A stretch of DNA of 64,000 bases from Phytopythium helicoides (taxonomy: Eukaryota; Oomycota; Peronosporomycetes; Pythiales; Pythiaceae). Position numbers and translations under genes: made by a program. How positions within the stretch are numbered: position 1 is the first letter of the stretch; each line of letters opens with the position of its first letter. The notes beneath the pieces are model-generated. The model had not been told where the DNA came from. It did no database searches and saw nothing but the letters and a program-made list of their open reading frames with translations. This document shows, piece by piece, positions 8,363 to 18,911 of the stretch. The stretch lies in assembly GCA_024867545.1 (NCBI GenBank), contig JANFNE010000001.1, forward strand, positions 186,001-250,000. Reading direction: 5' to 3'.

Positions 8363-9653
8363 CCCCAAGACCAGGAGACGGTTCATCTGACACGGGAGCT
8401 CTGATACAGTACGAACTGTCTCGGGATAGAGCGTGGCGGTCTCTGAACTAACCGTGGATGAGCCTGAGACGCGGAGGGCCACTCTTCCGGGTGGTCATCG
8501 CCTTGATCTCGATGGCGATGGCCGCCATCATGGAGGAAGACGAAGCATGCAGTATCCAGAGAGTGAGAGAGTGCGAGAGCGAGAGAGCCTGGAACGTACC
8601 ATCCTCGCCCCATGGCTTCGGCTTCGGTCCGCCTCCGATGTCCCCCAACGTTCAGGATCTCCGTGTGCGGCAAGATGTCTTTCGGGAGACAGTGCGTTGA
8701 GCTGCGTGGCGCCGCGACGGCCGCGTCTACGGCCGGGTTTCCGGCGATGGTCCATCCTCGAGAAGGAAGTACATCGGTGACCTGCTGCGGGGCGTCGCCG
8801 CCGTCAAGTGCGCAGCTGATGGCGAATCCATCAAGTGGTTGTAGACACGAACGGCGGCTCCGTCCAGCGTGACTGCCAGCTTTTTTTTTCTGCGTTTGCA
8901 TGCATGCGCAACGCTGCGTCGAGTAGTTTCCGGCAAGTGAGTGAGGAGACCACACTCGCGTCGACAGAGAGCGAGAGAGAGAGATCAAGTTGTTTGCCGA
9001 ACACCGACCAATGCAACGACGCATGGCGAAATGAAATGCTCGAACATTTTTCGTGTATCATCGGGAGACCGCGCTGGCTCGCCTCCGACACCTGCACTGA
9101 CCTCGACGCATCACCCTCGGCGGCGACACCTCTCGATTGCAGAGCCGCGTGAAGCCGTAGACAGGAAGCGCGCAAGTCACACATCTCGGGAGGCCAGCGC
9201 AAAGGGAAGATCCGGAGCCGGCGGCCACGCCACCGCGTGCACTACAGTGTTGACTGCCCGCTCCATCCTCATTGTGTGGGTTCGCGCTTGTATGTATGGG
9301 CTCAATAGTCGAGCTCCCATTTCCATTGCGCCAAGCGAGGACCGCTCCTTCCCATCTATGCTCCCCCCACCGTAGTACGCGGCGCCAATAGACCGCCCGA
9401 TTGACCCCATCGGGCCGGCCGGCCGCAGCAGCACGTCCATTTCGCGTTTGACCGCCACGCGCGTGTCTGAGCAGCCTTCTCTTCTCTCTACAGAGTGGGT
9501 TCCGCCTCTCGACTCACCACTCGGGCGTGACCACGTCTGTGTCGCGGCCGTCGACGAGACTCTTGCTCGCCTTTGACAGCCGCACCTCATTTTACGTCTC
9601 GGCAGCAGTTCGTCAAGCACAGCAGCGGTTTAACCCCGCTAAGCCTCCGCGAC
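8363..9653. other. Intergenic region upstream of the zinc-finger gene
   Basis: Contains GAGA-rich low-complexity stretches (about 8560-8590 and 8970-8985). Open frames here lack domains and conflict on both strands. The zinc-finger frame is open from about 9573 but has no ATG before 9654. Confidence 0.35.
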
Positions 9654-10613
9654 ATGCCTCCGCTGGTGCCTCTCTCTGACCGGCGACCCGGTTTCTACGT
9701 CGACTGCAGCTCGCCCGGGCTCGCCGCCGTCGCCTCTGCCTCCGCCACGCCGGTCTCTCCATTCTCGACCGTCAGCTGCATCTCCACCGCCACGACCGCC
9801 AGCATCCGCAGCTGCTTCTCGGATGGCGGCGACGACGCCAAGTCGCCCGGCCCCCGGCCGTTCGCGTGCCGAGAGCCCGGCTGCGGCCGCCGCTTCAACC
9901 GCAAGTTCACGCTCGCCGAGCACATGAAGACCCACACGGGCGAGAAGCCCTACAAGTGTCCACTCGTCGAGTGCGGCAAGCGCTTCAGCACCTCGGGCAA
10001 CCTGGCGCGCCACAAGCGCCTGCACAAGGACATCAAGCCGTTCGACTGCCCGTTCGCGGCCTGCCAGCGCACTTTCCCCACCGAGGAGCGCCTGCAGCAC
10101 CACGTCAAGATCCACACGGGCGACAAGGTGCACGTCTGCGGCGTGCTCAGCTGCCTCAAGACCTTCAGCACCGCCGGCAACCTCACGCGCCACACCAAGC
10201 TGCACCACCCGGAGATCGACCCGGCCACGTACCTGTCATCTCGCTTCCGCCACAAGCGCGTCCGCGCGCACTCGCAGAGCTACGTCGAACCCGCCAGCCG
10301 ACCCGTGAGCCTCCCGGCGACCGCCCGCAGCAGCAGCGGCCTGGGCTCGCCCAGCGGCGTCGACTCGATGGACCAGCGGCTAGATCAGCTGCTGATCGCC
10401 TCTCCGGCGCCGACGGCAATACCCCAAGCGAGCAATCCCTGGGCGGCGGCCGTGGCGGCATTGGGGGCTCCTCTCCTCTCGGACGAGCCGAGGATCAAGG
10501 AAGAGGAGCTGCCGTTCGACGAGCTGCCGCCGCACGAAGCGAGCCGCTACAGCCTCAGCGTGCTGGACGAGGTCATCGCGTTCGAGCTGACCGAGGCCAT
10601 CAAGTACCATTAG
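9654..10613 (+). CDS. C2H2 zinc-finger protein with four tandem fingers
   Basis: 319 residues from one exon, probably a nuclear DNA-binding protein. After a Ser/Ala-rich N-terminus come four fingers at 30-residue spacing: about 70-94 (CREPGCGRRF..H..H), 100-124 (CPLVECGKRF), 130-154 (CPFAACQRTF) and 160-184 (CGVLSCLKTF). All have the C-x4-C spacing of TFIIIA-type fingers and are joined by TGEKPY/TGDKV-like linkers. Several share the FSTSGNLARH-type recognition helix. The Pro/Ser-rich C-terminus ends in an acidic segment (IKEEELPFDELPP) that could act in transcription activation. It is too short for a typical TFIIIA with nine fingers, so I call it a regulator of unknown target. Confidence 0.85.
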   Translation: MPPLVPLSDRRPGFYVDCSSPGLAAVASASATPVSPFSTVSCISTATTASIRSCFSDGGDDAKSPGPRPFACREPGCGRRFNRKFTLAEHMKTHTGEKPYKCPLVECGKRFSTSGNLARHKRLHKDIKPFDCPFAACQRTFPTEERLQHHVKIHTGDKVHVCGVLSCLKTFSTAGNLTRHTKLHHPEIDPATYLSSRFRHKRVRAHSQSYVEPASRPVSLPATARSSSGLGSPSGVDSMDQRLDQLLIASPAPTAIPQASNPWAAAVAALGAPLLSDEPRIKEEELPFDELPPHEASRYSLSVLDEVIAFELTEAIKYH

Positions 10614-11431
10614 AGAAAGTTGGTAGCCTGAGTTGAGTTGAGGGTGTAACACGGAGCGAGCGTACGCGTTCCGCTTCCGACTCGAAGTTCCGAGCGAGCA
10701 TGCAAAGCCCCTGGAGTGGCACGCGTATCATCAGAGCGGCATGGCCACGCACGCCGACCTTGCGTGTCGGCTGCTGAGCGTCAAACCGCCCCGTACCGTA
10801 CGGCCGACATGGCTCCAGCGGAACGCGGAGTGTAGACGATTGCCGTCATCGCATCGTGGCCCTGCGACGTGTGAGCGTCATGCCGACGCCCGTGACGGCC
10901 ACGAGGCGAGCAGGAGCCCAAGGCGCGTCGTCATGCCGAGCCACTCCAGTCTGGCTATGCGCGAGCTGGTGTTGAAGCAAGCAACGGTGCGATCTCGCGA
11001 TTTGTATGTGACATACAACGCCCAACACGTCCGGCAGGAGACTTCGAGTCAGTAATTCATACAAATACCAAGTTAGGAGTGACCCTCTCTTGCTTTCCGT
11101 ATGACCTTGCGCGACTACTAAAATATGGGATTAATACAGCGAGTGTATAGTATGTGTATAGAACTGTGGGGACAGCAAAAGAATTTGTTGTCAAAGGGAA
11201 CACAGTCTTAAAAGCAAAATTGTATCAAGGTCACTGATGGATGGAGATGTTCGAACGCGGGTCGATGCAAGGATAGAGGGACATAGTTACGACGATCGCA
11301 TTTTGTAAAGATATATCTTTTAGAGGCTATTTGCGTAAGAAATAGAAGTTTTGAGTTTATTTTTGATATAAATATATCGATTTTCGAAGGGAAAAGGTGG
11401 ACATACGTATCTGCGCTCGGAAGCAGACTCG
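10614..11431. other. Intergenic region
   Basis: No gene seen. From about 11060 it is AT-rich (for example AAAGATATATCTTTTAGAGG near 11308), typical of spacer or 5'-flanking DNA of the ZIP gene. Confidence 0.4.
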
Positions 11432-11532
11432 ATGGCGCCTCGCAGCCGCGCGCTGCTGCTGCTGCTGCTACTGCTGGCGCTTGCGCTCGTGGCGGCGGCC
11501 GAGCGCCGGCCCCCTGTCGACCCCGAGCACCT

Positions 11533-11574
<42 letters not shown>

Positions 11575-12745
11575 GCAGGTGTCGCCCACGCTCAAAGGCA
11601 CAGGGGAGCACGAGCACGAGCACGAGGAGCACGGCGTCGGCCACGACCACGACCACGATCATGGACATGACCACGGCCACGATCATGACCACGATCATGA
11701 CCACGACCACGACCACGCGCGCGAGCTGAAGGCGGGGGCGGGGCGGTTCTCGCTCGCGGTGTGGACGGAGGCGCTGTTCGCCACGGCGATCGTCGGCGCG
11801 GCGCCCGTGCTGGTGCTGCTCGTGGTGCCGCTGGGCGTGGGCAACCAGGAGGCGCAGAAGCCGCTGCTGCGCGTGTTCCTGAGCTTCGCGGCCGGCGGGC
11901 TGCTGGGTGACTCGCTGCTGCACCTGCTGCCGCACTCGATCCCCGCGGGGCTCGCCCACGACCACGACCACGACCACGCCCATGACCATGACCATGACCA
12001 CGAGCACGGCCACGAGCACTCGCTCGCCGACCTGCACGCGTGGCTCTGGACGCTCGCGGGCATGATGACCTTCCTCATGCTCGAAAAGTTCGTGCGTGCC
12101 CAGACAGGTCACAGCCACGGCGGCCACGGCCACTCGCATGGGCACGCACACGGCCACGCGCATGGCGTCACCCCGAGCGACGCGCAGCCGTCGCCCTCGA
12201 CCTCAGGTGGCGCTCGCAAGCGGACAAAGCCCAAGACCGACGAGGATAAAGTGCTGTCGGCCCCAGTGGACGCAGTGCCCGAGCTCAAGTCACACCACCA
12301 ACCGATCGCAGCCGCCGGGTACCTCAACCTCGCAGCCGACTTTGCGCACAACTTTACGGACGGTCTGGCCATCGGCGCGACGTTCCTGCGAGGCAGCGGC
12401 TGGACCACGACGGTCGCCATGCTGCTGCACGAGCTGCCCCACGAAATCGGCGACTTCGCCATCCTCATCCAGTCGGGCTTTACTCGGCGTGAAGCCATGC
12501 TCACGCAGCTGCTGACGGCCATCGGCGCCATGGTCGGCACGGTGATTGGGCTGCTCATGGAGGGAGCAGGTGACTCGAGCTCCGCCTGGATCTCGCCGTT
12601 CACGGCCGGCGGCTTCATCTACATTGCGTGCGCCAGCGTCATGCCAGAGCTGCTCGAGGACTGCTCGCTGGCGCAGTCCGTCAAGGAGGCGCTAGCCATG
12701 GCCGCGGGCATCGGACTCATGACCATCATCGCGCTCAGCGAGTGA
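11432..12745 (+). CDS. ZIP-family zinc transporter, LIV-1/SLC39A7-like
   Basis: 437 residues, one exon. A signal peptide (LLLLLLLLALALVAAAE) leads into two long His-Asp runs (about residues 30-50 and 62-95), a third His-rich loop after TM2 and a fourth (HSHGGHGHSHGHAHGHAHG) in the cytosolic loop after TM3. The zinc-site signatures are complete: HNFTDG near residue 306 in TM4 and HELPHEIGD at 333-341 in TM5, the form typical of LIV-1 ZIPs. ZIP7/Catsup/KE4 relatives release zinc from the ER/Golgi to the cytosol. The abundance of His-Asp repeats suggests strong luminal zinc buffering. It converges with RPB1 (165 bp between stop codons). Confidence 0.92.
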
Positions 12746-12910
12746 AAACAACGTGTAGCTAGCACCATCAACCATTACGTTTGAAAATGAAAGCGTCGCT
12801 ATTGCACGCCCGCGAGGGCCAGGAAAAAAACTATTCAGCCACGTGCATGGCGGCGGGCGAGGCCGCCGCGCATCCTTGCCGATATATACCGTATCACGCC
12901 GCTCGCTAGC

Positions 12911-15900
12911 TTACTTGTCGTTTTCGTCCGCGTCTGTCGGGCTGTATCCGCTTGCCGACGGGTTATAGCCCTCCGTCGGGTTGTACTCAGGCGATGCCGG
13001 GCTGTAGCCGGGAGATGTCGGACTGTATGCCGGCGAAGTCGGGCTGTATGCCGGGCTTGTTGGGCTGTACGCCGGAGAAGTTGGCGAGTACGCCGGAGAA
13101 GTTGGCGAGTAAGCCGGCGACGTCGGCGAGTACGCCGGAGATGTCGGACTGTAAGCGGGAGAAGTCGGCGAGTACGCCGGCGACGTTGGCGAATACGCCG
13201 GAGAAGTCGGCGAGTAAGCCGGCGACGTCGGGCTGTACGCAGGTGACGTCGGCGAGTACGCCGGAGACGTCGGGCTGTACGCGGGGCTTGTCGGGCTGTA
13301 CGCCGGGGAAGTCGGCGAATATGCTGGCGATGTCGGCGAGTACGCAGGCGACGTCGGGCTGTAAGCTGGTGACGTCGGCGAGTATGCAGGCGAAGTTGGG
13401 CTGTACGCTGGCGAAGTCGGCGAGTATGCTGGTGATGTCGGGCTGTACGCTGGCGAAGTCGGCGAGTATGCTGGTGATGTCGGGCTGTAAGCCGGCGACG
13501 TCGGGCTGTACGCCGGCGACGTCGGCGAGTACGCCGGTGAAGTCGGGCTGTACGCAGGTGACGTCGGGCTGTAAGCGGGAGACGTCGGCGAGTACGCAGG
13601 ACTGGTTGGCGAGTATGCCGGCGACGTCGGGCTGTAAGCTGGAGACATCGGGCTGTACGCAGGCGAAGCCGGGCTCAGTGGAGACGCCGGGCTGTGCGCA
13701 GGTGACGCTGCCATGAAACCCGGCGACGCAGGGCTTGCCATCGGCGAAAAAGCTCCAGCCGCAGGCGAAAACGAACCACCACCGGGGCTGAACGGTGAAG
13801 ACGCCGAAAAGCCAGGAGTCGATACAAACGGCGTCGACATTGGCGTACCCGGTCCGTGGTCTGGGCTGCGCCACTCGTTGTCGAGACCTTGCATCACCTG
13901 CTGGATCTCCGACGCCTCGTACTCGATGGCATGCGCGAGCTTCTTGGCGTCCAGCACCATGTCCATCAGACCCGTACCCAGCGGAGCTAGCTGGCCGAGC
14001 ATGACGTTCTCCGAAACACCCGTAAGTGGGTCACCCTCCGAGAACATGGCAGCATCCATAAGGATCTCGACAGTCTCCTCGAACGAGCATCGCACGAGCG
14101 GGCCAGAGTCATCGCGGTTGATACCATGACGTGTGATAGCCATCAAGTGGCCACGGAACGTCATAACATCACACAGACACGCAAGGTGACGGTAGTTGAC
14201 GTATGCACCGTCGAACGAAATGACCTGGCGGATTTCGTTCAGCAGTGCACGACGCACAGCCTCGATACCGAGAACCTGGATAATCTCGACAATATCGTTC
14301 GAGATGGTTCGTGTAGCATCCACCTGCGGGTAGCAGAGCACGTCCAGCAGATTTGTGCCATCCGTGTCGAGCATCCACTCGTTCATCATCTTGAATCCAA
14401 CGTCGTCGAACCAATGCGTCGATGGGCCCTCACGAATGTACACCTTCTTGATGCCCTGGATACCGCGGAGCTTCATCTGCGTAAGCATGTTCTGCTCCAC
14501 TCGCTTAAGGAACGTGTCATCTTCTTGGCCGACAGCAGTGTCGCCCTGGCGCTGGAGCTTCTCCTCCTCGTCGCTCATGATGCGAATCCGCAGCACAAGG
14601 CGGTCAGCGTTGTCATCCGTGAAGATGCACGACAGGTCCTGCCCATACTCCGTCTCGATCTGTGCAGCAATCTCACTCATCGTGAGCTTCTTGTCTGCCA
14701 TCATCTCGCGGTTCAACTCGATACGCAGTAGCCACGGCGACCGAGCCATTGGCGTGTCCTCATCCGGCATTTCGTAGTATGTTGCCACAAACTCCTGGTC
14801 TTCTTCCACCACCGTGTTCATCGGATCGGGGTCGTAGTAAATGGAGGTATTCGCCGTGACGTCTGCCAGCGTCGTGTACTCGAGCTGCGACTGAATGAAC
14901 TTGGCCTTATCGGCATCGTGCGCGCAGTCTGGGGTCAAGAAGATACGGAGCGACGGCGTTCTCACGTCCTTCGCAATGTTCATGATCTCCTTCAGACGCG
15001 GCACACCAAGCGTAACGTTCTTAGCCGACACACCGGCGTAGTGGAACGTGTTCAGCGTCATCTGCGTCGCCGGTTCACCAATAGACTGCGCTCCCACGAC
15101 ACCCGCCATCTCACCAGCAGACACGAGTGCGCTCGTGAACTTCGACTCGATCTCACCGAGAAGCCACTCGAAGGCTGTCTCCGTCAAACGGTGCTCCAGC
15201 GTAACGCACTTGGATGCAAGCGTTGATCGGAGCAGAATCTGGAAGAACAGCGTCGCGTTCTCCTGGGCCTCAATACTCAATCGGTCGTCGCCCTGCACAA
15301 CGATGATTTTCTTACAAAGCTCCTTTACACCCTCAATAATCCGCGACGGGTGAAGGCTCGAAGGCTTCTCCATGTCGATACTGAAGAGCTGCTGAGCGTT
15401 CTGCAGCAATCGCCGAATGTTGACAGGAATTTGGGCGGCATTGTCCGACTCCTGGCCCTGTCCACGACTTGCCAAAATCACACGAAGGTTCACACGGTCC
15501 TTCTGAAGCTGCGCAATCTCTTCGCGCAGCAGTTGCTGAGTCTGCTGGTTTGATCGGATGTCCTTGATAATATCGGGCTCAAGGTACAACTGGTCGGGAG
15601 CGTTGGGGACACATCCAAGGAGTTCGCTTCCCGTGTCAAACATGTACTTGTTCTCGAACTCACGCTTGTTGAGCTTGTGCGACTCGAAACGCTGCTTCTC
15701 CACCCACACAGCGTCCATACCATCCTCGCCGTACAGGAACTGAATAATTTCGCCCTGCGCGTTACGCACAGTACCATCATAACGCGTCATGACCGACTCC
15801 ATTGCCTTCACAAGTCGTCGCTGAATGTAGCCCGTCTCGGCCGTCTTGACGGCAGTATCGATAAGACCTTCACGACCACCCATAGCGTGGAAGAAGAACT

Positions 15901-18484
15901 CCTGAGGAGTCAGACCCTTCAGGTACGAGTTCTCGACGAAACCACGACTTTCGGGACCAAGATCATCCTTGCCGTAATGCGGCAACGTACGGTGGTTGAA
16001 TCCGTACGGGATTCGCTTTCCTTCGACGTTCTGCTGACCCACACACGCAATAATCTGCGAGATGTTAATGAAAGAACCCTTGGAACCAGACGTCACCGTC
16101 GCCTTAATGTTGTTCGTCTCATCAAGACTGCCCTGCGCTTCGCGACCAGCCTGGTCACGAGCTGTGTTCAGCACAATATTGACAAAGTGCTCGAACGACT
16201 CGACCATCGTACGACCGGGTTGCGTCTCAAGCTTGCCCTTCTGACCACGAACGACGAGATCGTGCACCTGAACCTTCGCCTGGGTAATGATGTCGACAAT
16301 CGTCTTCAGCGTGCTCACGTCGGCAATCGTGTCACTGACGCCAACCGTGAAACTACGCACGACGAGCCAGTTGTTCACGAGCTTTTGAATAGCACCAAGG
16401 AAATACTTGGTCTCCTCGGCACCCTTCTCGAGCATCACTGTATGGATCAAACCTCCAGCAGACGAACCAATCGTCTTCTTGTCAATAATACCGGCAAGCA
16501 GCTCACCACGCTGAACGATCACGCGAGAGTCGGACGGCGACAAGTCCGAAAACTTCTCCTTGCTGTTGTGTGTCGACGAAAAGCCCGTGAAATTGATCTC
16601 CGGGATGATCGTCGAGAACAGCTGCTTGCCCGTCCAGATCGGGCGGTATTTACCGAGCTTTCCTTTCTGTGGCACAAGAATCGCAGGAGTAGGCACCTTG
16701 CCGTCCCAAGTATTCACCCACATAAGAAGGTTCATCGTGAGATCCTTCTCGACGAAGATGTCTCGCTTGGTAAACTTCTGAACACCAAGGAGGGAGTCCT
16801 GCACAATACCCATCACGGGACGGTTGCTCTGCGGGGTGATAATCACCTTGTGCACCATCATCAATTCCTGTGCCTCAGCACGAGCAGTCAGTGACTGCGG
16901 CACGTGCAAGTTCATCTCGTCACCATCGAAATCGGCGTTGTACGGGGCCGTGACAGACAAGTTCAAACGGAACGTTGACCAGTCGAACACCTTGACTCGA
17001 TGTGCCATGATGGACATTTTGTGGAGCGACGGCTGACGGTTGAACAGCACCAAATCATCATCGCGGAGGTGGCGCTCGACAATCCAACCACACTTTAGCG
17101 CCAAGTCGGACTTGTTCTTGATATACCGAAGGTCGATACGATTGCCATCTTCGCGAATAATGTACTTTGCGCCAGGGTGCTCCAACGGACCGTTCGAGAT
17201 GAGTTGGTGCATGTACGCCATGTTGAACGGCGTCACACGCTCCGGGACCGTCAGATTCATTGCGATGGACCGAGGCACACCGACTTGGTCAATCTCAAGG
17301 TTCGGGTCGGCCGTGATGACCGTACGCGCTGAGAAATCGACACGCTTTCCCATCAAGTTACCGCGAATACGACCTTCCTTGCCTCGAAGACGCTGGCGTA
17401 GAGTCTTTAGCGGCTTGCCTGACCGTTGTTGGGCCTGAGGCAAGCCAGGCTGCTCGTTATTCAGGAACGTCGAAAGGTGGAACTGCAAGAGCTGCTCGAA
17501 CTGTTCGATAATGTGCGATGGTTCACCCTTGCGGACGCAGTTCAGCAGAGCCAAATTTGCCTTCACGATGGACGCAAGGTTGTGCGTGAGGTCGTCTTCA
17601 CCACGAGCCATGCCGTCGAGGGCAACCGACGGGCGCACGTGCGGCGGCGGGACCGGCATCAGCGTCATGATGAGCCAGTCCGGGCGAGCCCAGCGAGGGT
17701 TGAGGCCGAGCGCGAAGCAGTCCTCGTCCGAAATGTTCTTGAAAATGGACAGCACCTTTGCTGCGGGCAGGTTCTGCTTGCGGTCGCCAGAACCAGGCAC
17801 GTCCTCCATCTGCTCAGGGAACTCGACCATGAGCTTGATGCCCTGCTTGCGGTACTTGGGCTGCAGTCCACCACAGCCGCCGTGGCCACCCTCGCGGGGC
17901 TTGTTCTTGTTGTCGAGGCCTCCCTGCAGACCGATGTTGAGGTCCTCGCGCATCTTCTCCATGTCGGCTTCCTCGCCGTACTCGCACATGCTCTTGTTGC
18001 TGCAGATCTCGTAGACGGCCTTGAGGCGGCGCTTGCCGTTCTTGATCTTCATGGCCGACCGGAAGCGGTGGTCCCGCTCGTCGCTGAGCACCTTGGAGCA
18101 GTGGAAGCAGACGGAGCGCAGGATCTTGAGCACCTCCTTGATGAAGCCCATGTGGTACATGGGTCTGGCGAGCTCGATGTGTCCGAAGTGTCCGGGACAG
18201 TCGTTGACCTTTCCGCCGCTGCCGCTGTAGGTGCAGTCGCAGGTCTTGCATCGCGCGCGGAAGTCGCACGTGCCCATGCGGGGGTCTCCGATGCCTCCGA
18301 TGACGGGGTGTCCGTTGAGGTACGTTTCCGGCCGCGTGATGCCGTCGGGGACGATGCGGTCGTTGACCTTTGTCTGCTTGGTGACCGACATGGCGCGCAC
18401 TTCCTCGGGGCTGAACACGCCGAACTGCAGGTACTTGACGCGCCGCAGCCGCGCGCTCGAGTACGAGAACTGCGTGGACGACAT
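12911..18484 (-). CDS. RPB1: DNA-directed RNA polymerase II largest subunit
   Basis: Catalytic subunit of Pol II: 1,857 residues in a single exon. The N-terminal zinc-binding clamp is present (CDFRARCKTCDCTYSG.. CPGHFGHIELARP). The active-site metal loop reads YNADFDGDEMNLHVPQS, with its three Asp residues intact. The funnel and trigger-loop region (GEPATQMTLNTFHYAGVSAKNVTLGVPRLKE) and the C-terminal conserved blocks (AAMFSEGDPLTGVSENVMLGQLAPLGTG) follow. After a Ser/Pro/Gly linker the tail holds 32 contiguous heptads and ends in an acidic tip (DADENDK). The Met start at 18484 matches the usual RPB1 N-terminus. Long open frames on the opposite strand across this gene are shadows. Confidence 0.97.
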   Translation of the reverse strand: MSSTQFSYSSARLRRVKYLQFGVFSPEEVRAMSVTKQTKVNDRIVPDGITRPETYLNGHPVIGGIGDPRMGTCDFRARCKTCDCTYSGSGGKVNDCPGHFGHIELARPMYHMGFIKEVLKILRSVCFHCSKVLSDERDHRFRSAMKIKNGKRRLKAVYEICSNKSMCEYGEEADMEKMREDLNIGLQGGLDNKNKPREGGHGGCGGLQPKYRKQGIKLMVEFPEQMEDVPGSGDRKQNLPAAKVLSIFKNISDEDCFALGLNPRWARPDWLIMTLMPVPPPHVRPSVALDGMARGEDDLTHNLASIVKANLALLNCVRKGEPSHIIEQFEQLLQFHLSTFLNNEQPGLPQAQQRSGKPLKTLRQRLRGKEGRIRGNLMGKRVDFSARTVITADPNLEIDQVGVPRSIAMNLTVPERVTPFNMAYMHQLISNGPLEHPGAKYIIREDGNRIDLRYIKNKSDLALKCGWIVERHLRDDDLVLFNRQPSLHKMSIMAHRVKVFDWSTFRLNLSVTAPYNADFDGDEMNLHVPQSLTARAEAQELMMVHKVIITPQSNRPVMGIVQDSLLGVQKFTKRDIFVEKDLTMNLLMWVNTWDGKVPTPAILVPQKGKLGKYRPIWTGKQLFSTIIPEINFTGFSSTHNSKEKFSDLSPSDSRVIVQRGELLAGIIDKKTIGSSAGGLIHTVMLEKGAEETKYFLGAIQKLVNNWLVVRSFTVGVSDTIADVSTLKTIVDIITQAKVQVHDLVVRGQKGKLETQPGRTMVESFEHFVNIVLNTARDQAGREAQGSLDETNNIKATVTSGSKGSFINISQIIACVGQQNVEGKRIPYGFNHRTLPHYGKDDLGPESRGFVENSYLKGLTPQEFFFHAMGGREGLIDTAVKTAETGYIQRRLVKAMESVMTRYDGTVRNAQGEIIQFLYGEDGMDAVWVEKQRFESHKLNKREFENKYMFDTGSELLGCVPNAPDQLYLEPDIIKDIRSNQQTQQLLREEIAQLQKDRVNLRVILASRGQGQESDNAAQIPVNIRRLLQNAQQLFSIDMEKPSSLHPSRIIEGVKELCKKIIVVQGDDRLSIEAQENATLFFQILLRSTLASKCVTLEHRLTETAFEWLLGEIESKFTSALVSAGEMAGVVGAQSIGEPATQMTLNTFHYAGVSAKNVTLGVPRLKEIMNIAKDVRTPSLRIFLTPDCAHDADKAKFIQSQLEYTTLADVTANTSIYYDPDPMNTVVEEDQEFVATYYEMPDEDTPMARSPWLLRIELNREMMADKKLTMSEIAAQIETEYGQDLSCIFTDDNADRLVLRIRIMSDEEEKLQRQGDTAVGQEDDTFLKRVEQNMLTQMKLRGIQGIKKVYIREGPSTHWFDDVGFKMMNEWMLDTDGTNLLDVLCYPQVDATRTISNDIVEIIQVLGIEAVRRALLNEIRQVISFDGAYVNYRHLACLCDVMTFRGHLMAITRHGINRDDSGPLVRCSFEETVEILMDAAMFSEGDPLTGVSENVMLGQLAPLGTGLMDMVLDAKKLAHAIEYEASEIQQVMQGLDNEWRSPDHGPGTPMSTPFVSTPGFSASSPFSPGGGSFSPAAGAFSPMASPASPGFMAASPAHSPASPLSPASPAYSPMSPAYSPTSPAYSPTSPAYSPTSPAYSPTSPAYSPTSPAYSPTSPAYSPTSPAYSPTSPAYSPTSPAYSPTSPAYSPTSPAYSPTSPAYSPTSPAYSPTSPAYSPTSPAYSPTSPAYSPTSPAYSPTSPAYSPTSPAYSPTSPAYSPTSPAYSPTSPAYSPTSPAYSPTSPAYSPTSPAYSPTSPAYSPTSPAYSPTSPAYSPTSPAYSPTSPGYSPASPEYNPTEGYNPSASGYSPTDADENDK
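12986..13657 (-). repeat. RPB1 C-terminal heptad array: 32 tandem 21-nt units
   Basis: The span is 672 nt, exactly 32 x 21. The heptads are one YSPMSPA, 29 YSPTSPA, one YSPTSPG and one YSPASPE. Position 7 is Ala rather than Ser almost throughout. Codon choice varies between units, so the protein repeat is better conserved than the DNA, showing purifying selection rather than recent expansion. Degenerate SPASP units precede the array. Confidence 0.95.
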
Positions 18485-18911
18485 GGTCGGCGGCTCTCCG
18501 TTCGCGCCTTTCTCCTCCTTCCGCCGCTCTGGCGCGGGCTCTGGCGCTGCCGCCGGGGCGAAAGCTGGCGCTGGGGCGGGAGCCGACGCCGCGGTACGAG
18601 CCGACGGGGGAGCGCGGCGCTTGTCGCTCGCAGGCGCTCGGGACCGCGCGCCGCTTGGATCCGGAGGCTCCGGACCGCAGGCGACGGCGGCGAGCGGCGA
18701 GTTTGCAAGTGACCGACGACTGGGAGGGGGCGACGAGGGGGAGGCGCGGACAGAAATGACTTCCGGGTAGTTGCGAGACGGGCAAGAAAGGCTTCCGGGA
18801 AGTCAGAGTGAGGCGCTAAAAATACACTGAGCTGCGCTGAACACTGCGCCCTGCACGGTACATCGTTCGTGCGAAGCAAGAGGCGATTGTACCCATTCGT
18901 GATGATCAATG
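18485..18911. other. RPB1 upstream region
   Basis: GC-rich up to about 18790, then less so. It holds the 5' leader/promoter of RPB1 and the 3' flank of the next minus-strand gene. No other gene seen. Confidence 0.4.

Noticed and set aside
8383..9024. Minus-strand 213-codon open frame
   Set aside because: No domain, low-complexity GAGA-derived Ser/Leu stretches, competing frames on the other strand and no splice-supported extension.
12986..13657. Regular 21-nt repeats resembling a CRISPR-like array
   Set aside because: There are no spacers; the units are contiguous codons of the Pol II tail in a eukaryotic gene.
12952..18712. Long open frames on the plus strand opposite RPB1 (e.g. 12952-13716, 15677-16894, 17426-18712)
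   Set aside because: They follow from codon bias and the 21-nt tail repeats of RPB1 on the other strand. They have no recognisable domains, and the repeat-derived ones merely mirror the heptads.
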